DNA from: HK1 sp965202875
GTDB lineage: Bacteria > Pseudomonadota > Gammaproteobacteria > HK1
DNA length: 64,000 nt
Reading direction: 5' to 3'
NCBI GenBank assembly: GCA_965202875.1
Contig: OZ241870.1
Location: 3,348,001-3,412,000 of the forward strand
Below are positions 39,147-47,882 of this stretch, piece by piece; the stretch's first letter is position 1, and each line of letters opens with the position of its first letter. The position numbers were made by a program, and so were the translations under genes. The notes beneath the pieces are model-generated. The model was not told where the DNA came from. It saw only the letters and a program-made list of their open reading frames with translations, and did no database searches.

Positions 39147-39632
39147 ATGACCGTAGCGGATCTCCGGACATCCTCACGCTTGGCGGAAACCGCGGTTCCG
39201 GACTTGAACCGCGAGCTCCCCTACGCGGACTTCATCCGCCTGGAGGTCGAGATGGTGGACGGGCGCCCCGTCACCATCCTGCGCAGGGATCCCGGGAACA
39301 TCGGCAACACCTTCGTGCCGATGATCCACGGCGGCGCGGTGGGGGCGCTGCTGGAGCACGCCGCGATCATGCAGATCTTCTTCGAGCTGGGGCTCGGACT
39401 CGACCGCCCACCGAAGATCGTCAACATCTCGATCGACTACCTGCGCCCGTGCCTGCTCGAAGACACGTTCGCCCGGGGCATCATCATCCGCCAGGGCCGC
39501 CGGGTCGCGAACGTGCGGGTGCAGGCGTGGCAGTCGGACCCCGGCAGGCCGGTGGCGGCCGCACATGCCCGCTTCCTGCTACCGGAAGAACCATCTTCCG
39601 ATACCGAAAGCCGGGGAGACGACGATGGCTGA
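39147..39632 (+). CDS. PaaI-type hotdog thioesterase
   Basis: The 161-residue protein has the hotdog signature PMIHGGAVGALLEHAAIMQI (about residues 55-74) and IVNISIDYLRPCLLEDTF in the second half. The aspartate or glutamate of the HGG-x6-E/D motif is present (HGGAVGALLE). It is probably an acyl-CoA thioesterase working with the neighbouring paralogue at 38365. The sequence identity between the two is low. Confidence 0.87.
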   Translation: MTVADLRTSSRLAETAVPDLNRELPYADFIRLEVEMVDGRPVTILRRDPGNIGNTFVPMIHGGAVGALLEHAAIMQIFFELGLGLDRPPKIVNISIDYLRPCLLEDTFARGIIIRQGRRVANVRVQAWQSDPGRPVAAAHARFLLPEEPSSDTESRGDDDG

Positions 39633-39659
39633 ATGAAAAACAATGTACAGTGAGCGGCC

Positions 39660-39790
39660 ACTAACCCGGACTTCTCGCCAAGGGAGTTGAATGAGGCCGT
39701 ATCCTGTGCGATGAATGTTGTGGGATCAATCACTTATCTTACAACAGGAGCACGGCCTCATGACCACACAGTGTAACGCAACGAAGCTCG
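39660..39790 (+). mobile_element. IS1380-like left-end remnant
   Basis: An inverted repeat with 10-bp arms, ATGAGGCCGT (39691-39700) and ACGGCCTCAT (39752-39761), is followed at 39760 by ATGACCACACAGTGTAACGC, which encodes MTTQCNATKLGL. This resembles the N-terminus of IS1380 transposases. The rest of the transposase is missing. Confidence 0.4.
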
Positions 39791-40095
39791 GGCTTCTTCA
39801 ACTCCTGCAAGGCGAGTCGCCGGCGCGTGCGTCCGCGCATGTCCTCCGTCCTCGCATCGTCCGCGACCACGAAGACCAGGTGGTTGCGCAGCGCCCGCAA
39901 GGCCGATCCTTCCGAGCCCTTGCGCGAGTAGATGCGCTCGACCAGCTCGGGGACGGACTCCACCGCCGCGCCGATGGCGACGGCGTCACAGGACGGTACG
40001 GCGAGCTTCGGCCGCCCGTCCCCGACCTCGTTCGGCACGTCGAAGGCCCCCGGGGAAGGCCACCATCTCGAACACGCCGCCGTCGAAGATCTCGC
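39786..40095 (-). pseudogene. C-terminal/internal fragment of a large ATPase (DUF499-like)
   Basis: Minus-strand frames read RIREIFDGGVFEMVAFP, then after a frameshift AFDVPNEVGDGRPKLAVPS and LRNHLVFVVADDARTEDM with RRRLALQEL. This resembles DUF499-type ATPases found in some restriction or defence loci. No intact frame remains. The fragment lies between the IS1380-like end and hppA. Confidence 0.35.
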
Positions 40096-40106
40096 GGATG
40101 CGGTCG

Positions 40107-42116
40107 TTAGCTCAGCAGCGGCGCGATCACCAGGCTCACGATGGCCATCACGTTGATCAGGATGTTCATCGAGGGTCCCGACGTATCCTTGAAGGGATCG
40201 CCCACGGTGTCGCCCACCACCGTGGCGTGATGCGTCTCCGATCCCTTGCCCCCGTGGTGCCCCTTCTCGACGTACTTCTTGGCGTTGTCCCACGCCCCGC
40301 CGGCGTTGGCCATGGTGAGCGCGAGCAGCACGCAGCCGAGCAGGGCGCCCCCGAGCATCCCGCCCAGGGCCTCGGCGCCGATCCCGAGCCCGACCACCCA
40401 GGGCGCGGCGATCGCGATCACGCCGGGGAGGATCATCTTGCGCAGCGCCGCCCCGGTGGCGATGTCCACGCAGCGCTCGGTGTCGGGCTGCCCCTTGCCT
40501 TCGAGCAGACCGGGGATCTCCCGGAACTGCCGGCGGATCTCGTTGATCATCTCGAACGCGGCCTTCCCGACCGCGTCCATCGTCAGCGACCCGAGGTAGA
40601 ACGGGATCACCCCGCCGATGAAGATGCCGATGAGCACCTCCGGGTTGCTGAGCTCCAGCCGGAAGCCGGGATTGCCGGCGGAGACGGTCTCGATGAACGC
40701 GGTGATGATCGCGAGCGCGGCCAGGGCGGCGGCGCCGATCGCGAAGCCCTTGCCGATGGCCGCGGTGGTGTTCCCGAGCTCGTCGAGCGAGTCGGTGATC
40801 GCGCGGGTCTCCTTGCCGAGGCCGCCCATCTCCGCGATGCCCCCGGCGTTGTCCGCGACCGGGCCGTAGGCGTCGATGGCCATCGTGATCCCGACGGTGG
40901 CGAGCATCCCCACCGCGGCCACGCCGACGCCGTAGAGGCCGACCAGCTCGCTGGAGATCGCGATGATCGCGCAGATCGTGAGGAGCGGGATCGCCACCGA
41001 GCGCATGCCGACGGAGAGCCCCGCGATGATCACCGTGGCCGGGCCGGTCTCGCCCGCGCGGGCGATCTCGCGCACCGGGCGGCTGGACGTGAAGTACTCG
41101 GTCACCAGCCCGATGACGATGCCGCCGATCGCGCCCGCGACCACCGCCCACCAGACCTTCGCATCGACGCCGATCGTTTCGGTGATCACGTAGAACGAGA
41201 GCAGGATGAACAGGACGGTGGCGCTGATCGTCCCGGTGCGGAGCGCCACCTCCGGCTGCTTGGCGGAGAAGTGGCGCACGATCATGATGCCAGCGATGGA
41301 GCACAGCAGCCCCAGGGAGGCGAGCCCGAGGGGGAGGAACATCAGGGACTCGCGCGTCCCCAGGCCCCCGATGACCTCCAGCGACATCGTCGAAGCCATC
41401 GCGATGGTGGCGATCATCGCGCCGCAGTACGACTCGAAGATGTCCGAGCCCATGCCCGCGACGTCGCCCACGTTGTCGCCCACGTTGTCCGCGATGACCC
41501 CGGGGTTGCGTGGATCGTCCTCGGGGATCCCCGCCTCGATCTTGCCGACCAGATCCGCCCCCACGTCCGCGCTCTTGGTGTAGATGCCGCCGCCGACGCG
41601 CGAGAACAGTGCGACGCTCGACGCCCCCATCCCGAAGCCGTGGATGGTGTGCGCGGTCTCCGGGTCCCCCCCGAACATGAGGTACAGGACGCCGAGTCCG
41701 AACAGCCCGAGGGAGGCGACGGCCAGACCCATGATCGAACCGCCGAAGAACGCCACGGTGAGGGCGTCCGCGGCGCTGCGGGTGTGCGCGGCGGTGGTGG
41801 TGCGCACGTTCGCGCGGGTCGCGGTGCTCATGCCGATGTAGCCGGCCCCGGCCGAGCAGAGCGCGCCGACCAGGAACGCAAGCGCAGTGCCGAAACCGAG
41901 CGTGAGCCAGAGCAGAAGGATGAGCACGACGCAGAACAGGGTGAGCATCTTGTACTCGCGCCGCATGAACACCATGGCGCCGCGGTGGATCGCGTCGGCG
42001 ATCTCCGCGACCTTGGCCTCTCCGGCGGGGAACTTCTTGACTTGCCGGTAGATGAACCCGGCGGCCACAAGGCCGAGGATGCCGAACAAGGCCGGCACGA
42101 GAGCGTTGCCGCTCAT
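40107..42116 (-). CDS. hppA: Membrane-bound proton-translocating pyrophosphatase
   Basis: H+-PPase couples PPi hydrolysis to proton (or sodium) export across the inner membrane. The 669-residue protein has about 16 helices and the catalytic DVGADLVGKIEAGIPEDDPR and DNVGDNVGDVAGMGSDIFES acidic loops, plus the late DNAKKYVEKG-type loop. At the K+-dependence position it reads GNTTAAIGKGFAIG; the Ala after GNTTA marks the K+-dependent subfamily, whereas K+-independent enzymes have Lys there. AGGGAGGA precedes the ATG. Confidence 0.95.
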   Translation of the reverse strand: MSGNALVPALFGILGLVAAGFIYRQVKKFPAGEAKVAEIADAIHRGAMVFMRREYKMLTLFCVVLILLLWLTLGFGTALAFLVGALCSAGAGYIGMSTATRANVRTTTAAHTRSAADALTVAFFGGSIMGLAVASLGLFGLGVLYLMFGGDPETAHTIHGFGMGASSVALFSRVGGGIYTKSADVGADLVGKIEAGIPEDDPRNPGVIADNVGDNVGDVAGMGSDIFESYCGAMIATIAMASTMSLEVIGGLGTRESLMFLPLGLASLGLLCSIAGIMIVRHFSAKQPEVALRTGTISATVLFILLSFYVITETIGVDAKVWWAVVAGAIGGIVIGLVTEYFTSSRPVREIARAGETGPATVIIAGLSVGMRSVAIPLLTICAIIAISSELVGLYGVGVAAVGMLATVGITMAIDAYGPVADNAGGIAEMGGLGKETRAITDSLDELGNTTAAIGKGFAIGAAALAALAIITAFIETVSAGNPGFRLELSNPEVLIGIFIGGVIPFYLGSLTMDAVGKAAFEMINEIRRQFREIPGLLEGKGQPDTERCVDIATGAALRKMILPGVIAIAAPWVVGLGIGAEALGGMLGGALLGCVLLALTMANAGGAWDNAKKYVEKGHHGGKGSETHHATVVGDTVGDPFKDTSGPSMNILINVMAIVSLVIAPLLS

Positions 42117-42436
42117 GGGGGTCCTCCCTGAGAATCGAGGTTCGAGAGGCGGCGGTCAGGGCGCCGTGCCCGCGGGCCGCCGCCGCGCACACGACCATCT
42201 TTCGAGCCGGCGAAGTCTAGCGATGGCAATGCCATGTCTCAATGCGGAACGTTTCCATGGCCAGGAGGGCCGTGCCTTCGCTCCGGCAGGCGCCGGGACG
42301 TTGCCGGGGGGAGCGGGATCGGGCTCGAACGGTCCCCGGCCTTCCGGGTGGCCGGCAAGGACACCGGAACGCCGGTCCCGCGCCTGGCCGACGTGCACTT
42401 CTTCGCCGGTCGTCGCCCCTGGGGTCATGGCGCGGA
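42117..42436. other. Divergent intergenic region
   Basis: This region lies between hppA and the HTH/PBP regulator gene. The regulator frame stays open upstream to 42242, but the conserved sequence starts at 42437. No other gene is seen. Confidence 0.45.
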
Positions 42437-43318
42437 ATGCCTGAGGAAGTACGAAGAAGACCGCCGCGCTACCTCACGACGAAAGAGGTGGCGGATCTTC
42501 TCCGCGTGAAGGAACGCAAGGTGTACGAGCTTGCCGCGGCGGGCGGGATCCCGCACCGCCGGATCACGGGCAAGCTGCTCTTCCCGAGCGCCGACGTCCT
42601 GGCGTGGATCGAGGGCAGCGGCGGCGCGGCGCCCTCCGAGCGGCCCGCGGTGCTGGCCGGCTCCCACGACCCGCTTCTCGACTGGGCCGTGCGCGAGTCC
42701 GGCTCGGGGCTTGCGACGCTGTTGAACGGGAGCCTCGACGGTCTCGACCGTTTCGTCGACGGCCGCGCGGCACTCGCCGGCCTGCACGTTCCCGAAGAGG
42801 CGGGATGGAACGTCGGGACGGTCGCCGCCCGCGGCGTGCGAGGCTCCGTCCTGATCGCATGGGCGGTGCGGGCCCGGGGGCTGATCCTGTCGGAGCGGAT
42901 GCGTGGCGAGGTGCGGCGCGTTTCCGATCTCGAAGGCAAGCGGGTGGTCAGGCGTCAACCGGGGGCTGGCGCCGCCGCGCTTTTCGAAGACCTCCTGTCG
43001 AAGGAAGGACTGGCCGCGACGGACCTGATCCCGTCAACGGAGCTTGCGCGCACCGAAAACGACGCGGCGGCGGCGGTGGCGGCGGGCGAGGCGGATGCGG
43101 CCCTCGGGATCGAGGCGATGGCCAAGCGTTTCCACTTGCCTTTTCTGCTTCTCGTCGAAGAGCGCTTCGACCTGATCGTCGACCGGCGTGCCTATTTCAC
43201 CGATCCGGTGCAGACCCTGCTGGCCTTCGCGCGTGACGATGCGCTCAAGCGCAAGGCCGCCGCCATGGGCGGCTACGATCTGTCCGAGACCGGGGCGGTC
43301 CGCTGGCTGTCGCCCTGA
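42437..43318 (+). CDS. HTH (excisionase-type) plus periplasmic-binding-like domain regulator
   Basis: The roughly 293-residue protein has an N-terminal MerR/Xis-like helix-turn-helix (RYLTTKEVADLLRVKERKVY, about residues 11-30) and then a PBP-like domain of the PF12727 type (about residues 80-285), similar to molybdate/tungstate-binding proteins. This architecture is known from regulators beside molybdate or tungstate transporters. Here it converges with a tupBCA-type operon, so it probably senses the oxyanion and controls uptake or molybdoenzyme genes. The longer open frame upstream is not conserved in style. Confidence 0.85.
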   Translation: MPEEVRRRPPRYLTTKEVADLLRVKERKVYELAAAGGIPHRRITGKLLFPSADVLAWIEGSGGAAPSERPAVLAGSHDPLLDWAVRESGSGLATLLNGSLDGLDRFVDGRAALAGLHVPEEAGWNVGTVAARGVRGSVLIAWAVRARGLILSERMRGEVRRVSDLEGKRVVRRQPGAGAAALFEDLLSKEGLAATDLIPSTELARTENDAAAAVAAGEADAALGIEAMAKRFHLPFLLLVEERFDLIVDRRAYFTDPVQTLLAFARDDALKRKAAAMGGYDLSETGAVRWLSP

Positions 43319-43327
43319 CCCGCGGGC

Positions 43328-43345
43328 GAGGGCGGACCGGCCCTC
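43328..43345. terminator. Weak hairpin between convergent genes
   Basis: GAGGGC and GCCCTC form a 6-bp stem around GGACCG just after the regulator gene. It has no T tract, so a terminator function is only possible. Confidence 0.25.
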
Positions 43346-43486
43346 CCGCCGCCAGCGAAGAGCCCCTCGACCCGGACTCGACCCCGCAGACGGAGGAGAA
43401 GGCGGCAGGAGCGCCATTTTTCGCATCATGCCGGAGTGGACGGCAATCCATTCGGATGGGCGCCGGGGAAGCCCCCCGTGCAGTCG

Positions 43487-44320
43487 TCAGCTTCCCGCGT
43501 TCGGGAAGAACAACTGGCAGCCGTCGATACGGTAGGAGGCGATCGCGGCCTGGCCTTCCCCGGACAGGATCCAATCGACGAACCGCCGGCCCAGATCGGC
43601 CTTGACGCGGGGATGCCGGTCCGGGTTCACCACGACGATGCCGTACTGGTTGAAGAGCCTCGGATCGCCCTCGACCGCGACCCGGTAGCCGCGCTTGTTG
43701 CCGAAAGCGATCCAGGTGGCGCGGTCGGTCATGACGTAGGCGCCCATGCCCGTGCCGGTGTTGAGCGTCGCGCCCATGCCCGAGCCGGTCTCGCGATACC
43801 AGCCGCCCGAGGCCGCCTGCACGTCGACCCCGGTCTCCTCCCAGATCCCGAGCTCCGCCCTGTGGGTGCCGCTGTCGTCGCCGCGCGAGGCAAAAACCGC
43901 CTCCGCTTCGGCGATCTGCGCCAGCGCGGCGACCGCGTCGCTCATGCCCGCCACGCCCGCGGGGTCCGAGGGTGGGCCGACGATGACGAAGTCGTTGTAC
44001 ATCACGTCGAAGCGCGCCACCCCGTCGCCGTCCGCCACGAACTGCTCTTCGGCGGATCTGGCATGCACGAACAGGACGTCACCGTCTCCGTTCGCGGCGT
44101 TGCGGATCGCCTGTCCGGTGCCCACCGCGACGACGCGGACCTCAATGCCGGTCTTCTCGGTGAACCTCGGCAGGATGTGGTCGAAGAGGCCCGAGTTCCG
44201 GGTCGACGTCGTCGACTGGACCACGATGAACCGGTCCAGCGCCACCGCCGGGCCGGCGGCCGATCCGGCCGCCGCCAACGTAGCGGCGGTCGCAAGCGCA
44301 AAGAACATGCGTTCGATCAC
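43487..44320 (-). CDS. tupA: Tungstate-type ABC transporter binding protein
   Basis: The 277-residue protein has a signal peptide (about residues 1-28) and matches TupA: it begins FIVVQSTTSTRNSGLFDHIL, which gives the TTST oxyanion-binding loop, then VGTGQAIRNA, FASRGDDSGTHRAELGIW and YRETGSGMGATLN. TupA binds tungstate, or molybdate less tightly, in the periplasm. GGGAGG lies 6 nt before the GTG at 44320, so this start is preferred to the ATG at 44308. It is the last gene of the operon tupB-tupC-tupA as read on the minus strand. Confidence 0.9.
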   Translation of the reverse strand: MIERMFFALATAATLAAAGSAAGPAVALDRFIVVQSTTSTRNSGLFDHILPRFTEKTGIEVRVVAVGTGQAIRNAANGDGDVLFVHARSAEEQFVADGDGVARFDVMYNDFVIVGPPSDPAGVAGMSDAVAALAQIAEAEAVFASRGDDSGTHRAELGIWEETGVDVQAASGGWYRETGSGMGATLNTGTGMGAYVMTDRATWIAFGNKRGYRVAVEGDPRLFNQYGIVVVNPDRHPRVKADLGRRFVDWILSGEGQAAIASYRIDGCQLFFPNAGS

Positions 44321-44348
44321 GATGGACCTCCCGTGCGCCCAAGACTCG

Positions 44349-45137
44349 CTATCGGTTCGACGAATCGAGATACAGGCGGCCTTCGAGCCAGGCGCGTGCC
44401 GCCTCCGAGCGGGGTGCATCGAGCACCTCCGACACCCGGCCGCTTTCGACGACCCGCCCGGCGTGCAGGAAGATCAGATCGTCGCCGAGCCGCCGAGCCT
44501 GCCCGGTGTCATGCGTGACCAGGACGATGGTGACGCCGCTGCCGTGCGCCTCCCGGACCAGTTGTTCGACCGCGTGGGTCGACACCGGGTCGAGGTTCGC
44601 GGTCGGCTCGTCGAGGAACAGCACCCGAGGTGCACAGGCCAGCGCACGGGCGACCGCAAGCCGCTGCTGCTCGCCCGCGGACAACACGCGCGCGGGCCGG
44701 TGCGCCAGATCGCGGAGCCGCGCCCGTTCGATCGCCTCCGCCTCCCGGGCCGCGCGCTCCGATCCACCGATCCCGCGCACCGTCAGTGCGAAACGAAGGT
44801 TGGCGAGCACCGACCGCCGCAGCATCACCGGACGCTGGAACACCATCGCCTGCCCTCGGCGGCCCTCGCGGTCGAGAGGCCGCCCCTGCCACCGCACCTC
44901 CCCTGCGCTCGGCCGAATCAAGCCGTGCAGCAGCCGGAGAAGCAGGCTCTTGCCGGCGCCGTTGGCCCCCATGATCACGGCGCGGCGATGGGGCCGGAGG
45001 TCGGCGTCGACGCCATCGACGAGCCGCTTGCCGCCGGCGTCGAAACACAGGCCCCGGGCCTGGAGAAGCGGTGCCGGAGGAGCGGCCGCCCGCGTTGCCG
45101 GCTCTACGGCGGCCGGATCGAGCGCCGCCTCAAGCAT
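44349..45137 (-). CDS. tupC: Tungstate-type ABC transporter ATPase
   Basis: The 262-residue ATPase has Walker A MGANGAGKSLLLRLL, a Q-loop at MVFQRPVMLRRSV, the signature LSAGEQQRLAVARAL (Ala for Gly in LSGGQ), Walker B RVLFLDEPTANLDP and the H-loop VLVTHD. It overlaps the end of the permease gene by 8 bp, so translation is coupled. The first about 25 residues are an alanine/proline-rich leader that precedes the ATPase fold. Confidence 0.9.
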   Translation of the reverse strand: MLEAALDPAAVEPATRAAAPPAPLLQARGLCFDAGGKRLVDGVDADLRPHRRAVIMGANGAGKSLLLRLLHGLIRPSAGEVRWQGRPLDREGRRGQAMVFQRPVMLRRSVLANLRFALTVRGIGGSERAAREAEAIERARLRDLAHRPARVLSAGEQQRLAVARALACAPRVLFLDEPTANLDPVSTHAVEQLVREAHGSGVTIVLVTHDTGQARRLGDDLIFLHAGRVVESGRVSEVLDAPRSEAARAWLEGRLYLDSSNR

Positions 45138-45837
45138 AGGCCGAGCGCACCGCGGAGGCCCTGAGGGCCATCACCCCGGCATTGATCGTCACCGCCATCG
45201 AAAGCAGCACGACACCGAGCGCCAGGGCGAGCTGCAGATTGCCTTTCGACGTTTCCAGGGCGATGGTCGTCGTCATCACCCGGGTCACGTGGTTGATGTT
45301 GCCCCCTACGATGATGACCGCGCCGACCTCGGCCACCGCGCGGCCGAAACCCGCCAGTGCGACCGTGAGGAGGCTGTAGCGGGCATCCCACAGGAGCGCG
45401 GCGATCCGGTCGAAGGGCCCGACGTCGAGCGAGGAAAACTGCTCGGCGTACTCCCGGTGAAGGTCCTCCACGACCTGTCGGGTCAACGCCGCGACGATGG
45501 GGGTGACAAGCACCGTCTGCGCGATGATCATCGCCGCCGGGGTGTAGAGCAGGCCCAGCGGGCCGAGCGGTCCGGTGGCCGTGAGCATCAGGTAGACCAC
45601 CAGCCCCACCACCACGGGCGGCAGCCCCATCAGAGCATTCAGAATGACCGTCGCCACCGGCCGGCCGGGAAACGAGAAGGCGCCCACCACCGCGCCCAGC
45701 GGCAGACCGATCACGCAAGCGACGGCAACGGCCGTCAGCGTGACCCGCAACGACAGCCCGATGATCTCGATGAGGTCGGGGTCCCAGGCCAGGATCAGGC
45801 CCACGGCCTCGCCAAGGCTCCCCCAGAAGCCTTCCAT
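45130..45837 (-). CDS. tupB: Tungstate-type ABC transporter permease
   Basis: The 235-residue inner-membrane protein has five to six helices and the permease contact loop DVGPFDRIAALLWDARYSLL, followed by AGFGRAVAEVGAVIIVGGNI, a signature of TupB/ModB-like permeases. GGGAGGAAA lies before the ATG. It is the first gene of the operon. Confidence 0.9.
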   Translation of the reverse strand: MEGFWGSLGEAVGLILAWDPDLIEIIGLSLRVTLTAVAVACVIGLPLGAVVGAFSFPGRPVATVILNALMGLPPVVVGLVVYLMLTATGPLGPLGLLYTPAAMIIAQTVLVTPIVAALTRQVVEDLHREYAEQFSSLDVGPFDRIAALLWDARYSLLTVALAGFGRAVAEVGAVIIVGGNINHVTRVMTTTIALETSKGNLQLALALGVVLLSMAVTINAGVMALRASAVRSAYA

Positions 45838-46011
45838 TTCTGCATTTCCTCCCGTTTTCCGGAATTAAAGCACAAGAACGTATGAAATCCACCCGGTTTC
45901 GCGAGAAACAGACGAAGCAATGGGGATCGTGAACGTCCCTCGGTCGTCATCGGGTCCGATGGGAGCCCCCGCGCTCCGCGGCCGTGCTTCGAGCCGCAAC
46001 GGTTCGGGAGG

Positions 46012-47301
46012 ATGAGCGCCACCGCCGCGGGGTTCCCGGATTCCTGGTACGCGGCCACCGCGCAGCCGGGCGAGCGGCTCCCCGCGCTCGCGGGCCGCGA
46101 AAGGGCCGACGTCTGCGTCGTCGGCGCGGGGTTCACCGGGATCTCCGCCGCCCTGCATCTCGCGGAGCGGGGCTACTCGGTCGTCGTGCTGGAGGCCGCC
46201 CGGGTCGGGTGGGGGGCGAGCGGACGCAACGGCGGGCAGGTCGGCAGCGGCCTGCGCGAGTCGATGAGCGCGCTCGAACGCTCCCTCGGTCCTTTGCGCA
46301 CCGCCACCCTGTGGGCGCTCTGCGAAGAGGCGAAGGCGATCATCGCCGAGCGCATCGCCCGCCACGGCATTCAATGCGATTGGCGGGCGGGCAATCTCCT
46401 CGCGTCCACGCGCGAGCGCTACATGGGATGGATCGAGCGCGAGGCGGAGTTCTGCCGCCGGCGCTTCGGCTATCGCGGATACCGGATGCTGTCCCGCGCG
46501 GAGATGCGCGACGAAGTCGCGAGTGCCTGCTACGTCGGGGGGCGGATGGACGAAGGCGGCGGGCATCTGCACCCCCTGCGCTTCGTGCTCGGGACGGCCG
46601 CCGCCGCTGCGCGCGCCGGCGCCCGGATCTTCGAGGGCTCCCGGGTCGAGCGGATCCGGTGGGGCCGGACGGCCCGGGTCTCCACCGCACGCGGGATGGT
46701 CGAGGCGGACTACGTCCTCCTTGCGGGCAACGCCTACCTCGACGATCGCATCGAGCCCCGCATCGGGTCCCGGATCATGCCCATCGTCAATCACGTGCTC
46801 GCCACCGATCCCCTCGGGAAGGATCGCGCGTGCTCCCTCATCCGCAGCGGCGCGTGCGTGCACGCGACCCGGTTCGTCGTGGACTACTACCGTTGCACCG
46901 CCGACCACCGGCTCCTGTTCGGCGGCGGGGAAACCTACTCCGACCGGCCGCTCGACGATCCGAAGGCGTTCGTCCGCCGCCATATGCTCCGCGTGTTCCC
47001 CCAGCTCGCGGACGCGCGGATCGACTACGCGTGGAGCGGGCGGCTCGCGATCACGAGGAGCCGGCTGCCGCACGTCGGGCGGCTCGCCCCCAACGGGTTC
47101 TTCGCCCACGGATTCTCGGGGCACGGCGTGGCGCTGACCCAGATCGCCGGGAAGCTCGTCGCGGAGGCGGTGGCGGGCAGCGCCGAGCGCTTCGACGTGC
47201 TGGCGGGGCTGCGGCACCGGGCGTTCCCGGGCGGCACGCGGCTCCGCCACCCGCTGCTCGTCCTCGGGATGCTCTTCTACGCGTTGCGCGACAAGCTCTG
47301 A
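46012..47301 (+). CDS. FAD-dependent amine oxidase (PuuB/DAO family)
   Basis: The 429-residue DAO-type flavoprotein has a dinucleotide-binding site ADVCVVGAGFTGISAALHLA (about residues 31-50), then GASGRNGGQVGSGLRES, the characteristic motif of gamma-glutamylputrescine oxidase and related enzymes, and a closing FAD site NGFFAHGFSGHGVALT. It should oxidise a secondary or gamma-glutamylated amine to an aldehyde with release of H2O2. It lies apart from the glutamine-synthetase-like gene at the other end of the window, but such enzymes are functional partners in polyamine catabolism. Confidence 0.87.
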   Translation: MSATAAGFPDSWYAATAQPGERLPALAGRERADVCVVGAGFTGISAALHLAERGYSVVVLEAARVGWGASGRNGGQVGSGLRESMSALERSLGPLRTATLWALCEEAKAIIAERIARHGIQCDWRAGNLLASTRERYMGWIEREAEFCRRRFGYRGYRMLSRAEMRDEVASACYVGGRMDEGGGHLHPLRFVLGTAAAAARAGARIFEGSRVERIRWGRTARVSTARGMVEADYVLLAGNAYLDDRIEPRIGSRIMPIVNHVLATDPLGKDRACSLIRSGACVHATRFVVDYYRCTADHRLLFGGGETYSDRPLDDPKAFVRRHMLRVFPQLADARIDYAWSGRLAITRSRLPHVGRLAPNGFFAHGFSGHGVALTQIAGKLVAEAVAGSAERFDVLAGLRHRAFPGGTRLRHPLLVLGMLFYALRDKL

Positions 47302-47382
47302 ACCGGCGCCTTCGACCGATGGGGTCGTCCGGGCCGGTCTCCCGGTTCCGGCGCCGCCGGACCGGGGCCGGATGCCGGTTCC

Positions 47383-47469
47383 CCGGGAGCGCGGGCGTCC
47401 CGTCTGCATTGCCTTGCCGCCTTGCTGCAGGCCATCGGTCCGAAGCGAACGGGACGCCCGCGCTTCCGG
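47383..47469. repeat. REP-like inverted repeat (copy 2)
   Basis: Arms at 47383-47403 and 47449-47469 (core AGCGCGGGCGTCCCGT / ACGGGACGCCCGCGCT) pair over 21 bp with one mismatch around a 45-bp loop. The core is shared with the element at 2355-2449. It lies between the PuuB-like gene and bolA. Confidence 0.65.
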
Positions 47470-47541
47470 AAGATGGAGGTTTCCGCGCGCGGAGCAGTCT
47501 CGTATCCTTGCCGGGGTCGAAGCAATTGCCGGGTGGCTGCG

Positions 47542-47865
47542 ATGGTGGTGGAACGGCGTATTCGTGAAAAGCTCGCCGGGGCGCTGGCGCCGGTGCATCT
47601 CGAAGTGGTGAACGAGAGCGGGCAGCACAACGTACCCGCCGGCTCGGAAACCCATTTCAAGGTCGTCGTCGTCTCCGGCGCCTTTGCCGGGAAGCCGCGG
47701 GTGGCCCAGCACCGCATGGTCTTCAAGGCGCTGGACGACGAGCTTCGCAACGGGGTGCACGCGCTCGCGGTGCATACCTGTACCGAGGATGCCTGGGTCC
47801 GGGCCGGCGGCAGCGCCCCCGAGTCTCCGAAGTGCCTCGGCGGCAAGGCGCGGGAGAGCGCCTGA
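47542..47865 (+). CDS. bolA: BolA-family protein
   Basis: The 107-residue protein is a BolA-type partner of monothiol glutaredoxins in iron-sulfur cluster trafficking. It shows HLEVVNESGQHNVPAGSETH, FKVVVVSGAFAGKPRVAQHR and the final LDDELRNGVHALAVHTCTED, including the conserved C-terminal histidine. The family is certain; its role in this organism is not shown. The next gene, encoding an M16 peptidase, follows after 17 bp. Confidence 0.92.
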   Translation: MVVERRIREKLAGALAPVHLEVVNESGQHNVPAGSETHFKVVVVSGAFAGKPRVAQHRMVFKALDDELRNGVHALAVHTCTEDAWVRAGGSAPESPKCLGGKARESA

Positions 47866-47882
47866 ACGGACTGTCTCGCGCG

